From: Cyclaneusma minus
Lineage: Eukaryota > Ascomycota > Leotiomycetes > Marthamycetales > Marthamycetaceae
Assembly: GCA_037179335.1 (NCBI GenBank)
Contig: JAKZHN010000066.1
Span: forward strand, 16,393-80,392
Length of the DNA stretch: 64,000 bases
Reading direction: 5' to 3'
Shown one piece after another: positions 10,376-20,948 of this stretch. How positions within the stretch are numbered: position 1 is the stretch's first letter; the number at the start of each line of letters is the position of its first letter. The notes beneath the pieces were generated by a model. That model was not told the DNA's origin and ran no database searches. It worked only from the letters and a program-made list of their open reading frames with translations. A program made the position numbers and the translations under genes.

Positions 10376-10920
10376 TCAGGTACCAGACTCAGTAGCGGCT
10401 TCAACATTCTGCTGAAGAGTAGGCGCATGTTCTGTCGGGATTCTGACGAGAGTCTGGGGAAGTGGCACATCTGAGTCTCCAGCGGGAGCCACGGCTTCGG
10501 CTCCTTCTTCGTCGTCTTTGGGCTGCGGTATTTTCACTGAAATCAATCAGAACTAGCTATACTAAATAGCTGATATGACAACTTACTTGACGCCATGTTG
10601 ATAGTTTGCAGCACATTATGCCAGTTGCTAAGAACAGCAGCAACAGCTAAGTGAGGTCAAAACTTGTTCTCTTCATATACTTGTCCCAAGACCTTCTGCA
10701 TACCTTCGGTGCCATCTGACAGCGTGGCTAGTTTCTCTTCGAGCATCTGCATCTGGCCAGCAAGGGCGGCGCTGAGATCTCTCAGTTGCTTGAGATTCTC
10801 CAGCTCTGCCTTCTTCTCGTTGATGCGCGCCAGCAAGATGGGCGATTGACCGGTAGGGTTCACATTGATCGAGGTCTGGCGCCCATGAGATCCCATGGCG
10901 GTGCGATTTGGATACGACAT
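10376..10920 (-). CDS. DAD2: DASH/Dam1 complex subunit Dad2
   Basis: Three exons: 10920-10704, 10646-10587 and 10536-10376, giving 145 residues. Introns are 57 bases (donor GTATGC, acceptor CTTAG) and 50 bases (donor GTAAGT, acceptor TTCAG). The family core is clear: ILLARINEKKAELENLKQ, then DLSAALAGQMQMLEEKLATL, and across the first junction TEAVAAVLSNWHNVLQTINM. The short C-terminal exon supplies KIPQPKDDEEG and LPQTLVRIPTEHAP, typical of filamentous-fungal Dad2. The protein belongs to the ring-forming DASH complex that couples kinetochores to microtubules. Without splicing, the first exon would run into an unrelated tail (GQVYEENKF), so the spliced model is strongly preferred. It is transcribed away from shugoshin. 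Confidence 0.95.
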
Positions 10921-11480
10921 CTTGGGCCGGAGGGATGGACTTTGGACTGAAGGATGTGTGTATACCGACGATCAAAGCAGAATTGCCCGCGGATTTTCGA
11001 AGATGTGGTTGTGCTTACTGGACCGCACTGTGTGCATGTGGGGAACGCGAACCTCAATCAAGTGTACATGTAAAGTCGGAGGTTCGAGGAATCAAGGTCG
11101 GCATCACCAGCCAAGAGATATCTGGCGCAGTTCCTGGTAACTAGTTGGTTTTATTACTAATTATGTATTGAGACCAAGTATTGATGTCAATTGCAAACAC
11201 GCTAATAATCTCCGCGCTAAAGATTTGATAGCGAAATAGTAATGCTGCTAGCACGGTTGCTGGGAGCAAGGGTCCGGTCGGCAACACGACTCCGCTTCAG
11301 GCAATTTGTTTACTCCCAAGAATTTCTGCCGACACCACCATCGTTGGACATGCACTTGCTCCCACCACCCACCTTAGCTGCGAGCAGTATCGCTTAGCCC
11401 GCCGAGCGGACAGACATCCTATTGCCCCCCCATTGCTTCATGTTCAACTCCATCCACCATACTGGCGCATGACAACTAAC
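10921..11480. promoter_or_regulatory. Shared divergent region between DAD2 and SGO1
   Basis: These 560 bases separate the start codons of two oppositely transcribed chromosome-segregation genes, so the interval must contain both promoters. It contains an ACGCG core (11045-11049), resembling the MCB element of S. pombe and budding-yeast MBF, and TGTTTAC (11307-11313), which matches the forkhead consensus. Both motifs are short and could occur by chance; cell-cycle control is an inference. Confidence 0.5.
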
Positions 11481-13744
11481 ATGGCTCGCCTGAATGAGCC
11501 TGTTGCGTCGGGGGAGACGTTGGATTCCTGTGAGTCGCGGACCAGAGAACAAGACGATGTCGCAGCAATTCACTGACACGCTGCGCACATAGTGAAACGC
11601 AGATACCTACGACAGAACCGAGATGTAGCTCGAGTGAATTCATCCCAGCAATTGAAGATCCGGGGCCTGGAGCTCGAGATATCCAGCCTCCTCACCGAAA
11701 ACCTCGAGCTTCGTTCAACTATCATACGCCAGCAGCGCGAAATCGAAGCCAACAAACATGGACAGAATGCGACTCAAATCGCCCTCATCAAGTCTCAGTT
11801 GGAAGACAAACTACAGGAGCTATCAAGTTGGGTCGCATCGCTGGACCTTGAGCCGTCGAATGCGAGACAGGTTGATCGACCGACGAAAGCAGTGAAGCGA
11901 TCATCGCAAGATAGCCCCAACCAAAAGAATTGGAGGAGAGATGAGCTTTTCGATGAGGAGGGTAGATTGCCACCGATCTTGGAGAATAAATATTACCCCC
12001 GACGGACTCTTGAGTATGCGACCTCTCCTCACCTAGATAACTACGGTACTAACATCCTCCCAGTGCTGCTGACCTTGCAGTCATCTTCTCCGACCCAGCC
12101 GCAGATACCGATTCGCCTGATATTGGACCTCCCCCAGTATCGCAATTCGTCAATCCAGACCCCGTCAAAATCGACTTGCCTCAACCACAGGAACGTGCTG
12201 AGGATCCCGAGTCTGTTGAGATGGATCCTGTTCTGTCTGTCAATCTGGAGCAAAGGAGAAAGCGCAAGGATACGGGCGACTCGTCAACTTTCAGGAGATC
12301 CAGTACCGTTCAATCAGTCGCAGCCTCCGCCAAACCAGACACTAGCCAGCCATTGAAAACCAGCGCCAAGAGAAAGCTCAATATCAGAGATGACGAGGAA
12401 CGAGAGAGCGCAGCGAGGCCGGCTCAAGTATCCCCTGACGAGTTCAAATACTCGAGGCGGATTCCCAAGGACCAGGAAAATGTACGGCCAGTTGCTAAGT
12501 CAAAGATTAAGAGCAGTATTGCACAGGGAAATTTGGTGCTCAAGGAAGACGGCCACAAGACCTCTCAGCCAAACACTGTAGCGCTAAGTCCACGAAAAGC
12601 GCTTGGTCCGAAGACCACAAACCAGGATGTTGCCAATTCGCCAAGGAAAGCTTCGAAGCCAGCACCGATCGTGGAAGAGATCAAACCGATCAAGAACGGG
12701 CAGCAGAAGAAAGACTCCGCACGAGACAAAGGGCGTGATCGAAAGGGTGGACTTCCATCACGCTCATTTACGGAACCTATATTGCAAACTACAGAGGTTG
12801 AACCGGAGCCAGAGACCCCAGCGGGCTTAGATCTCTTTTCTCCTCCCGATTCTCAACCGTCAACCATTAGGACAGAGTCGCGAGACACGCCACCACCATC
12901 TGGGCTAGGAGAATCCGCGGAAGGACACCGACCCAGCCGTAGAGCGAGAGCGAGCGTCAGCTATGCTGAGCCCAATCTTCGCGATAAGATGCGGCGACCG
13001 TCGAAGGCCCTGGTAGGAGCTGTTGATGGAGAAGGCAAGATGAACCGACCTGTCACAATCCCCGAAGGCAACGAATCTTCGCAGAAGCCCCGGCCAACAT
13101 CTGTGGTCAAAGTTAAGGAGGAACCTGAAGCGGAAGATGCGTGGAAGAGCGAGAATGCCAACAGTCCTCTTAGTGGAAAGGGCCTCGCTGTAAACGATAT
13201 GATGGCGAGTAGCATTGAACAACGACGTGGCAGAGCTAGCAAGCCCGAGGCTCCTGAAATGGCTGCAGAAAGCGGTTCGGATTCCAAGAGGGGTAGTGAA
13301 GTGGCTAAGAAGCTCAAAGCGGTGGAGGTGGAAAGGGGTCCGAAGCAGAGGCAATCGGCGGATGAGGATTTGCAGAAACGCGATATCTATGATTTCAGTT
13401 CCTCTTCCCCTGTCGAGGACATGGCGAACATTGAATTCCCAAAGGAGACGAAGAAAGCCGCCGGAAGACAGTCACGACGAGCATCATCGGCTGTACAGGA
13501 TATGGTGGACAATGATGGGCACAATGCCTCTGAGTCAGGGGATTCGAAGAAGCCTGTCACTGAGCGCAGAAGGCAGTCCACACTGGGAAGAAGCAGCTCA
13601 GTAAATTCGTCGGATGCAGGCAGTCGCCGGACGGCCGAAGGTGCACTGAAGAGGGCAAACAGCACGGCTGCACTGGATGGATCGGGTGAATCAGACAGCA
13701 GAACGGAACGGCTTGCTGGAAGAAGGAGGAGCATGATGCTATAA
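11481..13744 (+). CDS. SGO1: Shugoshin (centromeric cohesion protector)
   Basis: Three exons: 11481-11529, 11593-12013 and 12064-13744, for 716 residues. Introns are 63 bases (GTGAGT to ACATAG) and 50 bases (GTATGC, branch GTACTAAC, CCCAG). The N-terminal shugoshin coiled coil begins at the first junction: LKRRYLRQNRDVARVNS (about 17-33) followed by LKIRGLELEISSLLTENLEL. The C-terminal basic SGO motif appears as RPSRRARASVSYAEPNLRDK near residue 299, which in characterised shugoshins reads phosphorylated histone H2A. The middle and end are disordered, charged and Ser-rich. In the family, shugoshin recruits PP2A and the chromosomal passenger complex to protect centromeric cohesin and promote bi-orientation. 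Its head-to-head neighbour is Dad2. Confidence 0.93.
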
Positions 13745-14088
13745 GTTTCATCGTTTCCAGATGGGCTATGAGGTAATGAGTGCTGGGGTAACGCCTGGCT
13801 TGGATAAGTGCGAGCGATAGTCATAGATATGTCTGGGATTCCTGTCAAAAAAGCACGACTATCTTCACAGATGGTGCTGGGGTCGGAGTTGTTGGATGGG
13901 GCTTTTTCTTAGCAAGCAAGGAGTTGGTTCGTTTCAATGTCATGAAAGCGATGAGAGATACCACTATACGTTTCTATGTTCTAACTACTAAGAGTTCTTT
14001 CAAACGTAATGAGCTGGCAGATGACTTGGTTATTGTGCACATGCAATGGAGGACAGGAGACGTGCAGCGGGCTTGATTTATTATGGTA
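13745..14088. other. Convergent intergenic region SGO1/VPS29
   Basis: Only the two 3' flanks lie here. No gene, repeat or RNA is recognised. Confidence 0.5.
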
Positions 14089-14919
14089 TTATTCAGGAGC
14101 CGCAGATAAGTTCTTCGTAAAGGTGACCTTCTCAACCCCCACGCTCTCGGTGCCATTCGCGTCCTTCCTGAGCTGGTACACGTAAAGTGTAAGCGAGATG
14201 CCTTGGACCTATCAAACACACACTCAAGTCAGCATCATTATCTCCAAAGGCCTTTGAAAACCCTCCAGCGCCAGCCCGGGGATATACGCAGCATTTAAGA
14301 GCCTCACCCGGGTCAAGAGAATCACAGCAGGTATCAACTCACATCCATCAAGCAAAAGCTTGGCACAACCTCCTCACTCTCCTCCATCCAGCCCGTAGTA
14401 AAAGCTCCCGTCGCACTTCCCGGATTCACGAAGAACTTATCGCCATACTCATAAGCATCAAACTTATGCGTACCGCCCCAGCACAACACATCCACATCCA
14501 TCTTGTTCGCTTCCGCAAGCAGCAAATCGGCTTCGCGTGGCGCAACGACAGTGAAGCCTTCGAGGAATCCGATGCGTAGGGAACCGTGCTGTACGACGCC
14601 GGAGAGGGGTAGCGAGGCGTCGGCGGCGTCGTAGCGGCCGCGGACGAGCTTGAGGTCGGGGGAGATGGAGCGGAGGTAGTCGTAGACGGGGCGGGAGGTG
14701 AGGTTGCCGAGGGCGAGGACTTGGCCGATTTTGCCGGGAGTGAGGAGCTTCTTGAACTGGGAGGGTGTTAGTTCGGATTGGGTGAAGGTGGAGATTGAAG
14801 CTTGAACTGAACAAATGGATGCGTGAAAGGAAGAGATCATATCGTACCTTTGCGGGGATATCCAGGGCGCGGTCGGGGATGTGGAGGTCTCCTATGACCA
14901 GCACCAAGCGGGAGGCCAT
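14089..14919 (-). CDS. VPS29: Retromer subunit Vps29
   Basis: Three phase-0 exons: 14919-14848, 14756-14343 and 14208-14089, for 201 residues. Introns are 91 bases (GTACGA to CCCAG) and 134 bases (GTGAGT to GATAG). The metallophosphoesterase-like fold of Vps29 is visible: LVLVIGDLHIPDR at 5-17, GQVLALGNLTS just after the first junction, the GGTHKFDAYEYGDKFFVNPG block near 130, then PGSATGAF. In characterised Vps29 this fold is a protein-interaction scaffold, not an active phosphatase. The last exon supplies the C-terminal strand (GISLTLYVYQL). Vps29 joins Vps35 and Vps26 in the endosome-to-Golgi retromer coat. Length agrees with fungal orthologues. Confidence 0.95.
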
Positions 14920-15663
14920 GATGGGCTGTCTGAGGGTTCGACTAGGTGGGTTATGCGCGGAGGGAGATGTTGGCGAGACGAGGCAATCCGCAGAACTAGA
15001 AATCGGCCGACACTATTGTATTGGCATTTGAGCAGCTGCCAAGCGGTCTGGCAGATCGATTGGGAGTGTTGCGGAGCGGATTGGGAGCTCGGTGTCGAGC
15101 TGTCGACGGAGAGGTGAGGTCGGGCGCGGCTGCCTCTCTGCCTTCTGCCTCGCTTGTCCGATGTCAACATTGAAGAGTTTAAAGGTGACAACTTCAGACA
15201 CACCACAAATTGCCCGTCTACTACCACTAACCACGATAATTATTTTGTTTGTAGAAAACAGATTATGTACTTCTTAGGTCTGGTGAGCCAATTCATTCCC
15301 GATTTATCTACATCGTTCCTATATCTCGTTACTTGGATTGTACGGTACCTCACTCATGAGGGGCGAATGCGCGTCCAGTGTATTGCGAAGGCGCAGAGCA
15401 TAAGTAGGTAGGGACTCTGGCCCGAGAGACATGCTCCGGTATGTCTCCAGACTTTATATTTGTATGCAAGCATGCTTTGCAATTGCTGAGTCGAGCAATC
15501 ATCAACGTCTGCTTATGTTAGTCGCGCACGGCGCTTGTGTGCATGAAAAGGGCAATGTCTTGTTGTCAGCAGTTTAGCCACCTCCTAGAGTAGCCGCAAA
15601 ATATCAACCGCTTTCACGCCTCGATCTTCCCCCACATCTCGACTGCCCAACTTTCACTCTACC
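14920..15663. promoter_or_regulatory. Divergent intergenic region VPS29/TMEM135-like
   Basis: Start codons of VPS29 (-) and the TMEM135-like gene (+) flank this 744-base interval, so both promoters should lie in it. I see no additional gene and name no specific element. Confidence 0.45.
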
Positions 15664-17499
15664 ATGGTCTGTGGTCTGGAAGCTGACTATCTTCTAGAAC
15701 AAGGCTTTGTCGGCAATGAATTCGCCATGGCACTACGACAAAAATCTCCCCGCCAAGTCCAAACTCGCCAGCTTCTGGACCTTATAAACCTTATAACCAT
15801 AGCTCCTCGGCCAGTACGGCCCTTGATACAGGCATTTCTGTACGGTTATGCTTCTAGCTGCGGCCCAAGATTACTCTCTCTCATTTTGAGATATGTCAGA
15901 AGATCACTTGCGAAGCGGGACAGTCCAGAGGGAAAAGACGAAACCCTTTATGCTGGTGTTCTTCGCATTCTAAGAGGAGGTTTTGAATGGAATCGCTGGC
16001 CTACCTTCTGTGCTGCCTTTGTTGGCGGATCGACACTTCTCCAGGCACGTGCAACTTGAAGCACAACTTTGGGAATAGGAGCCATGCTAACAATTATGTA
16101 TAGTCTCCCCTACGGCCTGTTTTTCGCCGTTTACTTAGCGGCCTTTCACTCAAGGATCGAGAAAGGTAAGTCAAGAAGCTGGTCCTTCTGCGCTGTGCTG
16201 GCTTGTATCATTTTTGATCTCCTTCCTTGCACTGGCTTATCATTGAAATTAATGTTTCATTTTCTCAAGGCTCACAAGATGGACGTCTGCTTTCATTGCC
16301 GGCTGGTTCAGCATGAAAATACTTCAAACGAAACACACCAGTGATTTTCTTAGAGAGGATGTTTCCAACGATGATGTTACTGATGGAAAGCCGGTCAAAG
16401 TCCAATATTATGCTGGTCGGACCATCGACCTCACTCTCTTCGCCGTTGCTCGTGCTGCAGATGTCATTGTTGGAGAACTTTGGAACCAACGAAAAATACG
16501 CAGGACAGCGAAGGCTAAATGGTCAAAGGCATTTACTACATCCCAGCGAAAGCAGATAGAGGATTCGCTAACCCAGTCAGATTGATACTTTCATATCTCG
16601 CACTACGGATCCTCTTGTCTTTGCTGTATCCTGCGCCTTCATAATGTGGGCATTCATATACCACGATGACCACCTACCGGCCTCCTACAACAAGTGGATT
16701 TCCATAGCTGCTGCTGTGGACAATCGCCTCGTCCAGGCGCTTCGAGATATGCGCTCCGGAGCCATACAATATGGAAAAGATACTGGCAAAGCCCCGCTAC
16801 TGACTTCCATGTGTCAAGACTACAAATGGCCAACTATCTGGGGAGATCCCAAAGAAACCATTCCATACCCCTGCGAGGTAGTCCACATGGGCGCCGGCCC
16901 GAGTTGCGAAAACCATGCCATCCGCCGCTTCTGTGGTGGCTTCACGCTTGCCTTGGCCACGTATCTTCCTCTGAACCTGGCTCTTGTGCTTCGACATCCG
17001 AATAGGAAAGCAGTATTAAGAGCGTTGGTTTCTTCAACACGAAGTTCTGCTTTCCTCGGCTCGTTCATTGCTTTGTACTATTACGGCATTTGTCTGGCTC
17101 GCACCCGGCTTGGTCCGAAATTTCTTGGGAGGTCTAGGGAGGCTCATCAGAGGCTTGATGGTGGCTTGTGTATTGGAGCGGGATCTGCATTATGGTATGT
17201 TTAGTAATAATGGAAACCCCGGGACTTCGTAGTCATAGGATTTATGTGCTGACTTGCGCTACCGCAGTGGGTGGAGCATTCTTCTGGAGAATAGTGCCCG
17301 AAGGCAGGATATCGCTCTTTTCGTGCTTCCGAGAAGCATGGCAACGATTTTGCCGAGAAAATACGACCCCGAGTTCCAATGGAGGGAGACTATCGCGTTT
17401 GCGGTGAGCGTCGGGGTCGTTGCGACTGCTGTCCAGGAGAATCCACAGCGAGTACGTGGCGTTTTTGGAAAGTTGCTGTCAAGTGTTTTAGGACGTTAA
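15664..17499 (+). CDS. TMEM135-like integral membrane protein (Tim17-superfamily type)
   Basis: Best model has five exons: 15664-16044, 16104-16165, 16270-16528, 16581-17194 and 17268-17499, giving 515 residues. Introns 2 and 4 use ordinary GTAAGT and GTATGT donors. Introns 1 and 3 only keep the family reading frame if their donors are GC (CAG|GCACGT at 16045 and AAG|GCATTT at 16529). Family-like blocks flank each junction: PTFCAAFVGGSTLLQ then PLRPVFRRLL; RTIDLTLFAVARAADVIVGE; AKAKWSK then IDTFISRTTDPLVFAVSC; YNKWISIAAAVD; ARTRLGPKFLG; and GWSILLENSARRQDIALFVL. Human TMEM135 is linked to peroxisome and mitochondrial dynamics. Several hydrophobic segments are present. A degraded allele or sequencing errors at the donors are the alternatives. 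Confidence 0.85.
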
Positions 17500-18194
17500 G
17501 GGCTTTTCTTTTTCAACAATTTCGGATGTTCTGTGATATTCCTAATTACTTGAAATGGTCCTAGTCATTTGGGATACTGCCAGTCGCTTGGAATATTTCA
17601 TTGTAATCACTTGGGATGAGTGGTGATTATTTCCAATTATTTGGAATATCTATATCACTAACTAAGGTACCTACTGGTTATCATCTGACAAAAGAAGGGC
17701 GGCTTAGCATTTCCAATTCCTAGGTAATCGTTAAGGACAGCCAACCATTGGCATCAAACATCATAAGCTCACGGACTATCCGGATAGTGGCATTAAACTG
17801 AAGTTATTCCTTATTGGGACTAGCATAGAGCGTTCTCATAAATCCATAGGCGGTTTAGCACAGCCCTACCTAGGTATAAATAGGCTGTAGCAGACTGTAA
17901 ATACAACTTGGCACTTTTGATGATCTAGCTAGGCAATGGAGAAATTCAGAGTGGTGGGCTCAACTTCAAGTTTCCATCGTTAAGAATGGTTTCTACCATT
18001 TTTTGTTTGCAGAATCAACGCAACGGCTGCTCTAGCAGCAAGCCTCAAACTTTGCCGCCACCCGCTTTTCCGGGCACACTCTGCAAAGCCGGCAACCCAG
18101 CGTCTTAAGGCAGACCTGCCAAGTTCTCCAGCCTGGCGGACTGATGATCAGCATGGTATTGCTACCCTTTCGTCCCAAAGCTGGCGAGGCCATT
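17500..18194. other. Intergenic region with degenerate short repeats
   Basis: Convergent 3' flanks of the TMEM135-like gene and choline kinase. It holds the repeat tract annotated at 17537-17649 and a 14-bp perfect palindrome (ACTATCCGGATAGT, 17775-17788). No gene is supported. Confidence 0.5.
17537..17649. repeat. Five degenerate near-palindromic TTGGAAT-type repeats
   Basis: Five related units follow each other: TATTCCTAATTACTTGAAAT (17537), CTAGTCATTTGGGATA (17561), CCAGTCGCTTGGAATATT (17580), GTAATCACTTGGGATG (17603) and TTTCCAATTATTTGGAATAT (17630). The common pattern is close to (TTCC)AATTACTTGGAAT, itself nearly palindromic. Related words recur at 23812-23850 and 24804-24817. Confidence 0.5.
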
Positions 18195-20948
18195 CTAATA
18201 AGCAACTCGCTTCAGCGACCTCCTCACCTCCTCGGGTAGCTCTTCCTCCTTCACAATGCCCAGTCCCGCCACATCCGCCCAGAAGAACATGGCCCGTTCG
18301 TGCGCATATCCCAAGTAGTCAAATTTCTCCTCTCCCTCCTCCTGCTCCTGTTCCTGCAACTCACCCACTTCCTCACTACTCAACTCTTCTCCACTCATCA
18401 GCGCCTCCGCAACCAAACCCTCGGGCCTCTTCTCCTTCTTCCCATTCGCTGCACCATCTTCATTTTCTGCGTGCTGCTCCTCCGCCCCCTCAAGCGTAGG
18501 CGTCTGCTCTTCGTCCTCGAATTCCTCTGGCAACTCCGCCTGCACAATTCCCCACGCAACCCACATCGCACTGTTCGCCACGCGCCACACCCGGGTCTCT
18601 ATCATTAGCCTTTCCACCGCCTCATTCACCAACTTCTCTCTCGCCGCCTCCTCCGCCTTGTACTTCTCGTCCAAATCCTTATCGCTCTCCACATGGCCCG
18701 CTGGATATCGCGAGTCCAGCATAAAACTACTGATACTTCCGAGACCAGTACCGCTCAAGCCACCTGCAACGCCCGTGCTGTGTGTCCTCGCCGGTTCCAT
18801 CTTCGGCGTCATGTCCGGTACGCTGGTGCTAGACATAGGTTCCATGAGCGGAGTGGCGGCGGGCGTGGCCGGAGTAACGCCAGGGCGATGCTCCACGTAG
18901 GCTTTGATGAATTCGCGCTGCTCCTCCGGAGAAGGATAGCGGGCAGTGTCGCAGCGATAGGGGTGTTTGGAGTCAGTGTAGTTATAACACCATTCCGTGA
19001 AGTGGTTTGCAAATTCCATTGCTATTGGGTTTGCGGAGGCGTATTCGAAATCGATGACTATCAGTCTTTTGTGAGAGTTAGACGGCATGAGAAGAGGTGA
19101 TGAAGAGGGTGGCTGGAGGCGCAGAATGTTGCCGTATTGAGTCTGTTTTGACATTAGTATCCCGTACAGCGTTAGAGGAGAGTGAAGCCGCAATGGCAGC
19201 GTGAACGCGGAGGCATTGCGGTTGTGGAGTGTGTACTCACATCATTGTGCGCGAACACCAATCTCTCTCTGACCTTCTCTCGTCCCCCGTACCACTCTTC
19301 CAACCAAGCTCTGTACTTTTCCACGACATCCCTAAAAACCTCCCACCTGACGCCGCAGACTAATCCACGTTCCTTCCAAGCCTCCATTCTGCCTCTTTTG
19401 GCGCCCTGCTTCGCTTCAAGAATCTGCCTGTCCAACCACTTGGTTACCACGTCGCACCTCTCAACCCACTTGTCCCAATTCTGCCACACGAATGGGCCCT
19501 CGTCCTTTTCTTTCTCCAGCAGCTCGATTCCATCGTGCAGTTCTCGCATTCTCTTTGCAATCTGCTTGAACGTTGCAGGGACCCTCAGATCTTCTGCTGT
19601 AAGTGTAGTAGCCTCAAAGAACTCCTCGAAACGTCCATTTTTGAACGTCCCCAGTAACCGTGGCCCAATCTTCTTTCGAGCTAGACGTCGCAAAATAGAT
19701 AGCTCACCTTCACGATCAATCAGATGTTCGACCTGCGGTCCGTAAATTCGCAAGAGAAGCTTGGGAGGGGGCTTTTTGAATCCGCTGCCGGGAGGTGGTG
19801 CAGGGAGGTCCTTGGGAGGCGAAACAACGTAAACCGCGTTCGTCAGCGCGCCACTCAGTCTCTGAACTTCAATATCACAGCCCCTGTCCAAAGGCACGCG
19901 CCTCCAGCCCTTCAACCTCAAAGTATGTGCCAATCGCACAATCTCGTTTTTGAAAGTGAACCATGCCGCACGTTCTCTCTCTTGTCTCTTGGGGGCACTA
20001 GAAACAAGCGACAATTCAGAAGAATTATTTGCCCTCGATGACTCCCCATGGCCCATGGTACCAGAATTGTCAAGTACAGCATCGCATGATGGAACCAGAA
20101 CATCGCCATCGAAGTAATCCGTATCCGAGCTTGCACCGCCGCGAGTCGACTTCATCGACGATCTCCTCTTCCTCCCAAATCTCGGGCGTAAGCTAGGAGA
20201 TTTTGCAAGGAGGGATGGCGACTTGGCAGACAGGTTCGGAGACTTATGAGGATGCGAGCTGAAGACCGACATGTTGTCTTCTAGGATGCGCTGCAATTTC
20301 TCTAACGAGATGGACGTGGATGTATCAGAGCTCTGCGAGCCTTTGCGAGAGCGTTGTGATGCAGCATTCCCGTCGCTTTGTTGGTCCATGATGGTGTGCT
20401 CGCCCCGAGCTCTGGACTTCCGGGATGCATGGCGAGCTTTCTCGGCTTGAAGCCATTCGGCGACTTGAGTGAGCAGTTTCTCATGAGTATGCGCATGCGG
20501 ATATGAGTGGTGATGTGAGTGAACAAATGATTTGCCATTCTCCGTCTCGGTTTCCGGTTCATCATAAGGGATACTGGGCGGAGGGAGAAGGTCATCGGTG
20601 CTGCTCTGGCTAACCAGTGAGAGACGAGAGGAGTTGTTCGAGGGGGTGACAGGACGGCCTGTCAAACGTTTGGCTAAGCCGGCTGTGAAGCGATGATGTT
20701 TCTTCGGTTTATTATCCTCAGATTCCATGAGGGGAGAAAGCTCGTCAGGCTCCGCAATGGAGACAACTGGCTGCATCAGCATGAGCTCTGCTTTACTGGC
20801 TATTTGGGTCGAAGAAGGCAGACTCACCTTTCGAAGGGCCACTGTGGGGACTCATTGCCTCGCCCTCGCTTTTCAATGCTGGTCTTAGAGGGAGGCTAGC
20901 AGGACTAGCCGCAGCAGGATTGGCACGTTCATCCACCGCGTCACTCAT
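18195..20948 (-). CDS. Choline/ethanolamine kinase
   Basis: Three exons: 20948-20828, 20766-19241 and 19142-18195, coding for 864 residues. Introns are 61 bases (GTGAGT to GCCAG) and 98 bases (GTGAGT to AACAG). The long N-terminal half is Ser-rich and disordered, with arrays of SPxLxxKSP near residue 235; the kinase domain starts near 345 (LRLKGWRRVPLDRGCDIEV). The Brenner catalytic motif is assembled exactly across the second junction, FAHND|TQYGNILR (residues 545 on), and the choline-kinase motif VIDFEYASANPIAMEFANHF follows near 575. The enzyme phosphorylates choline or ethanolamine, the first step of the Kennedy pathway to phosphatidylcholine or phosphatidylethanolamine. Acidic low-complexity inserts near the end (LQEQEQEEGEE) make it longer than yeast Cki1. 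Confidence 0.93.

Noticed and set aside
10657..10703. Unspliced end of DAD2 (GQVYEENKF)
   Set aside because: It is intron sequence; splicing restores the conserved AVAAVLSNWHNVL segment.
17775..17788. 14-bp perfect palindrome ACTATCCGGATAGT as a regulator site
   Set aside because: It lies between convergent genes, away from any promoter, and one palindrome of this size can occur by chance.
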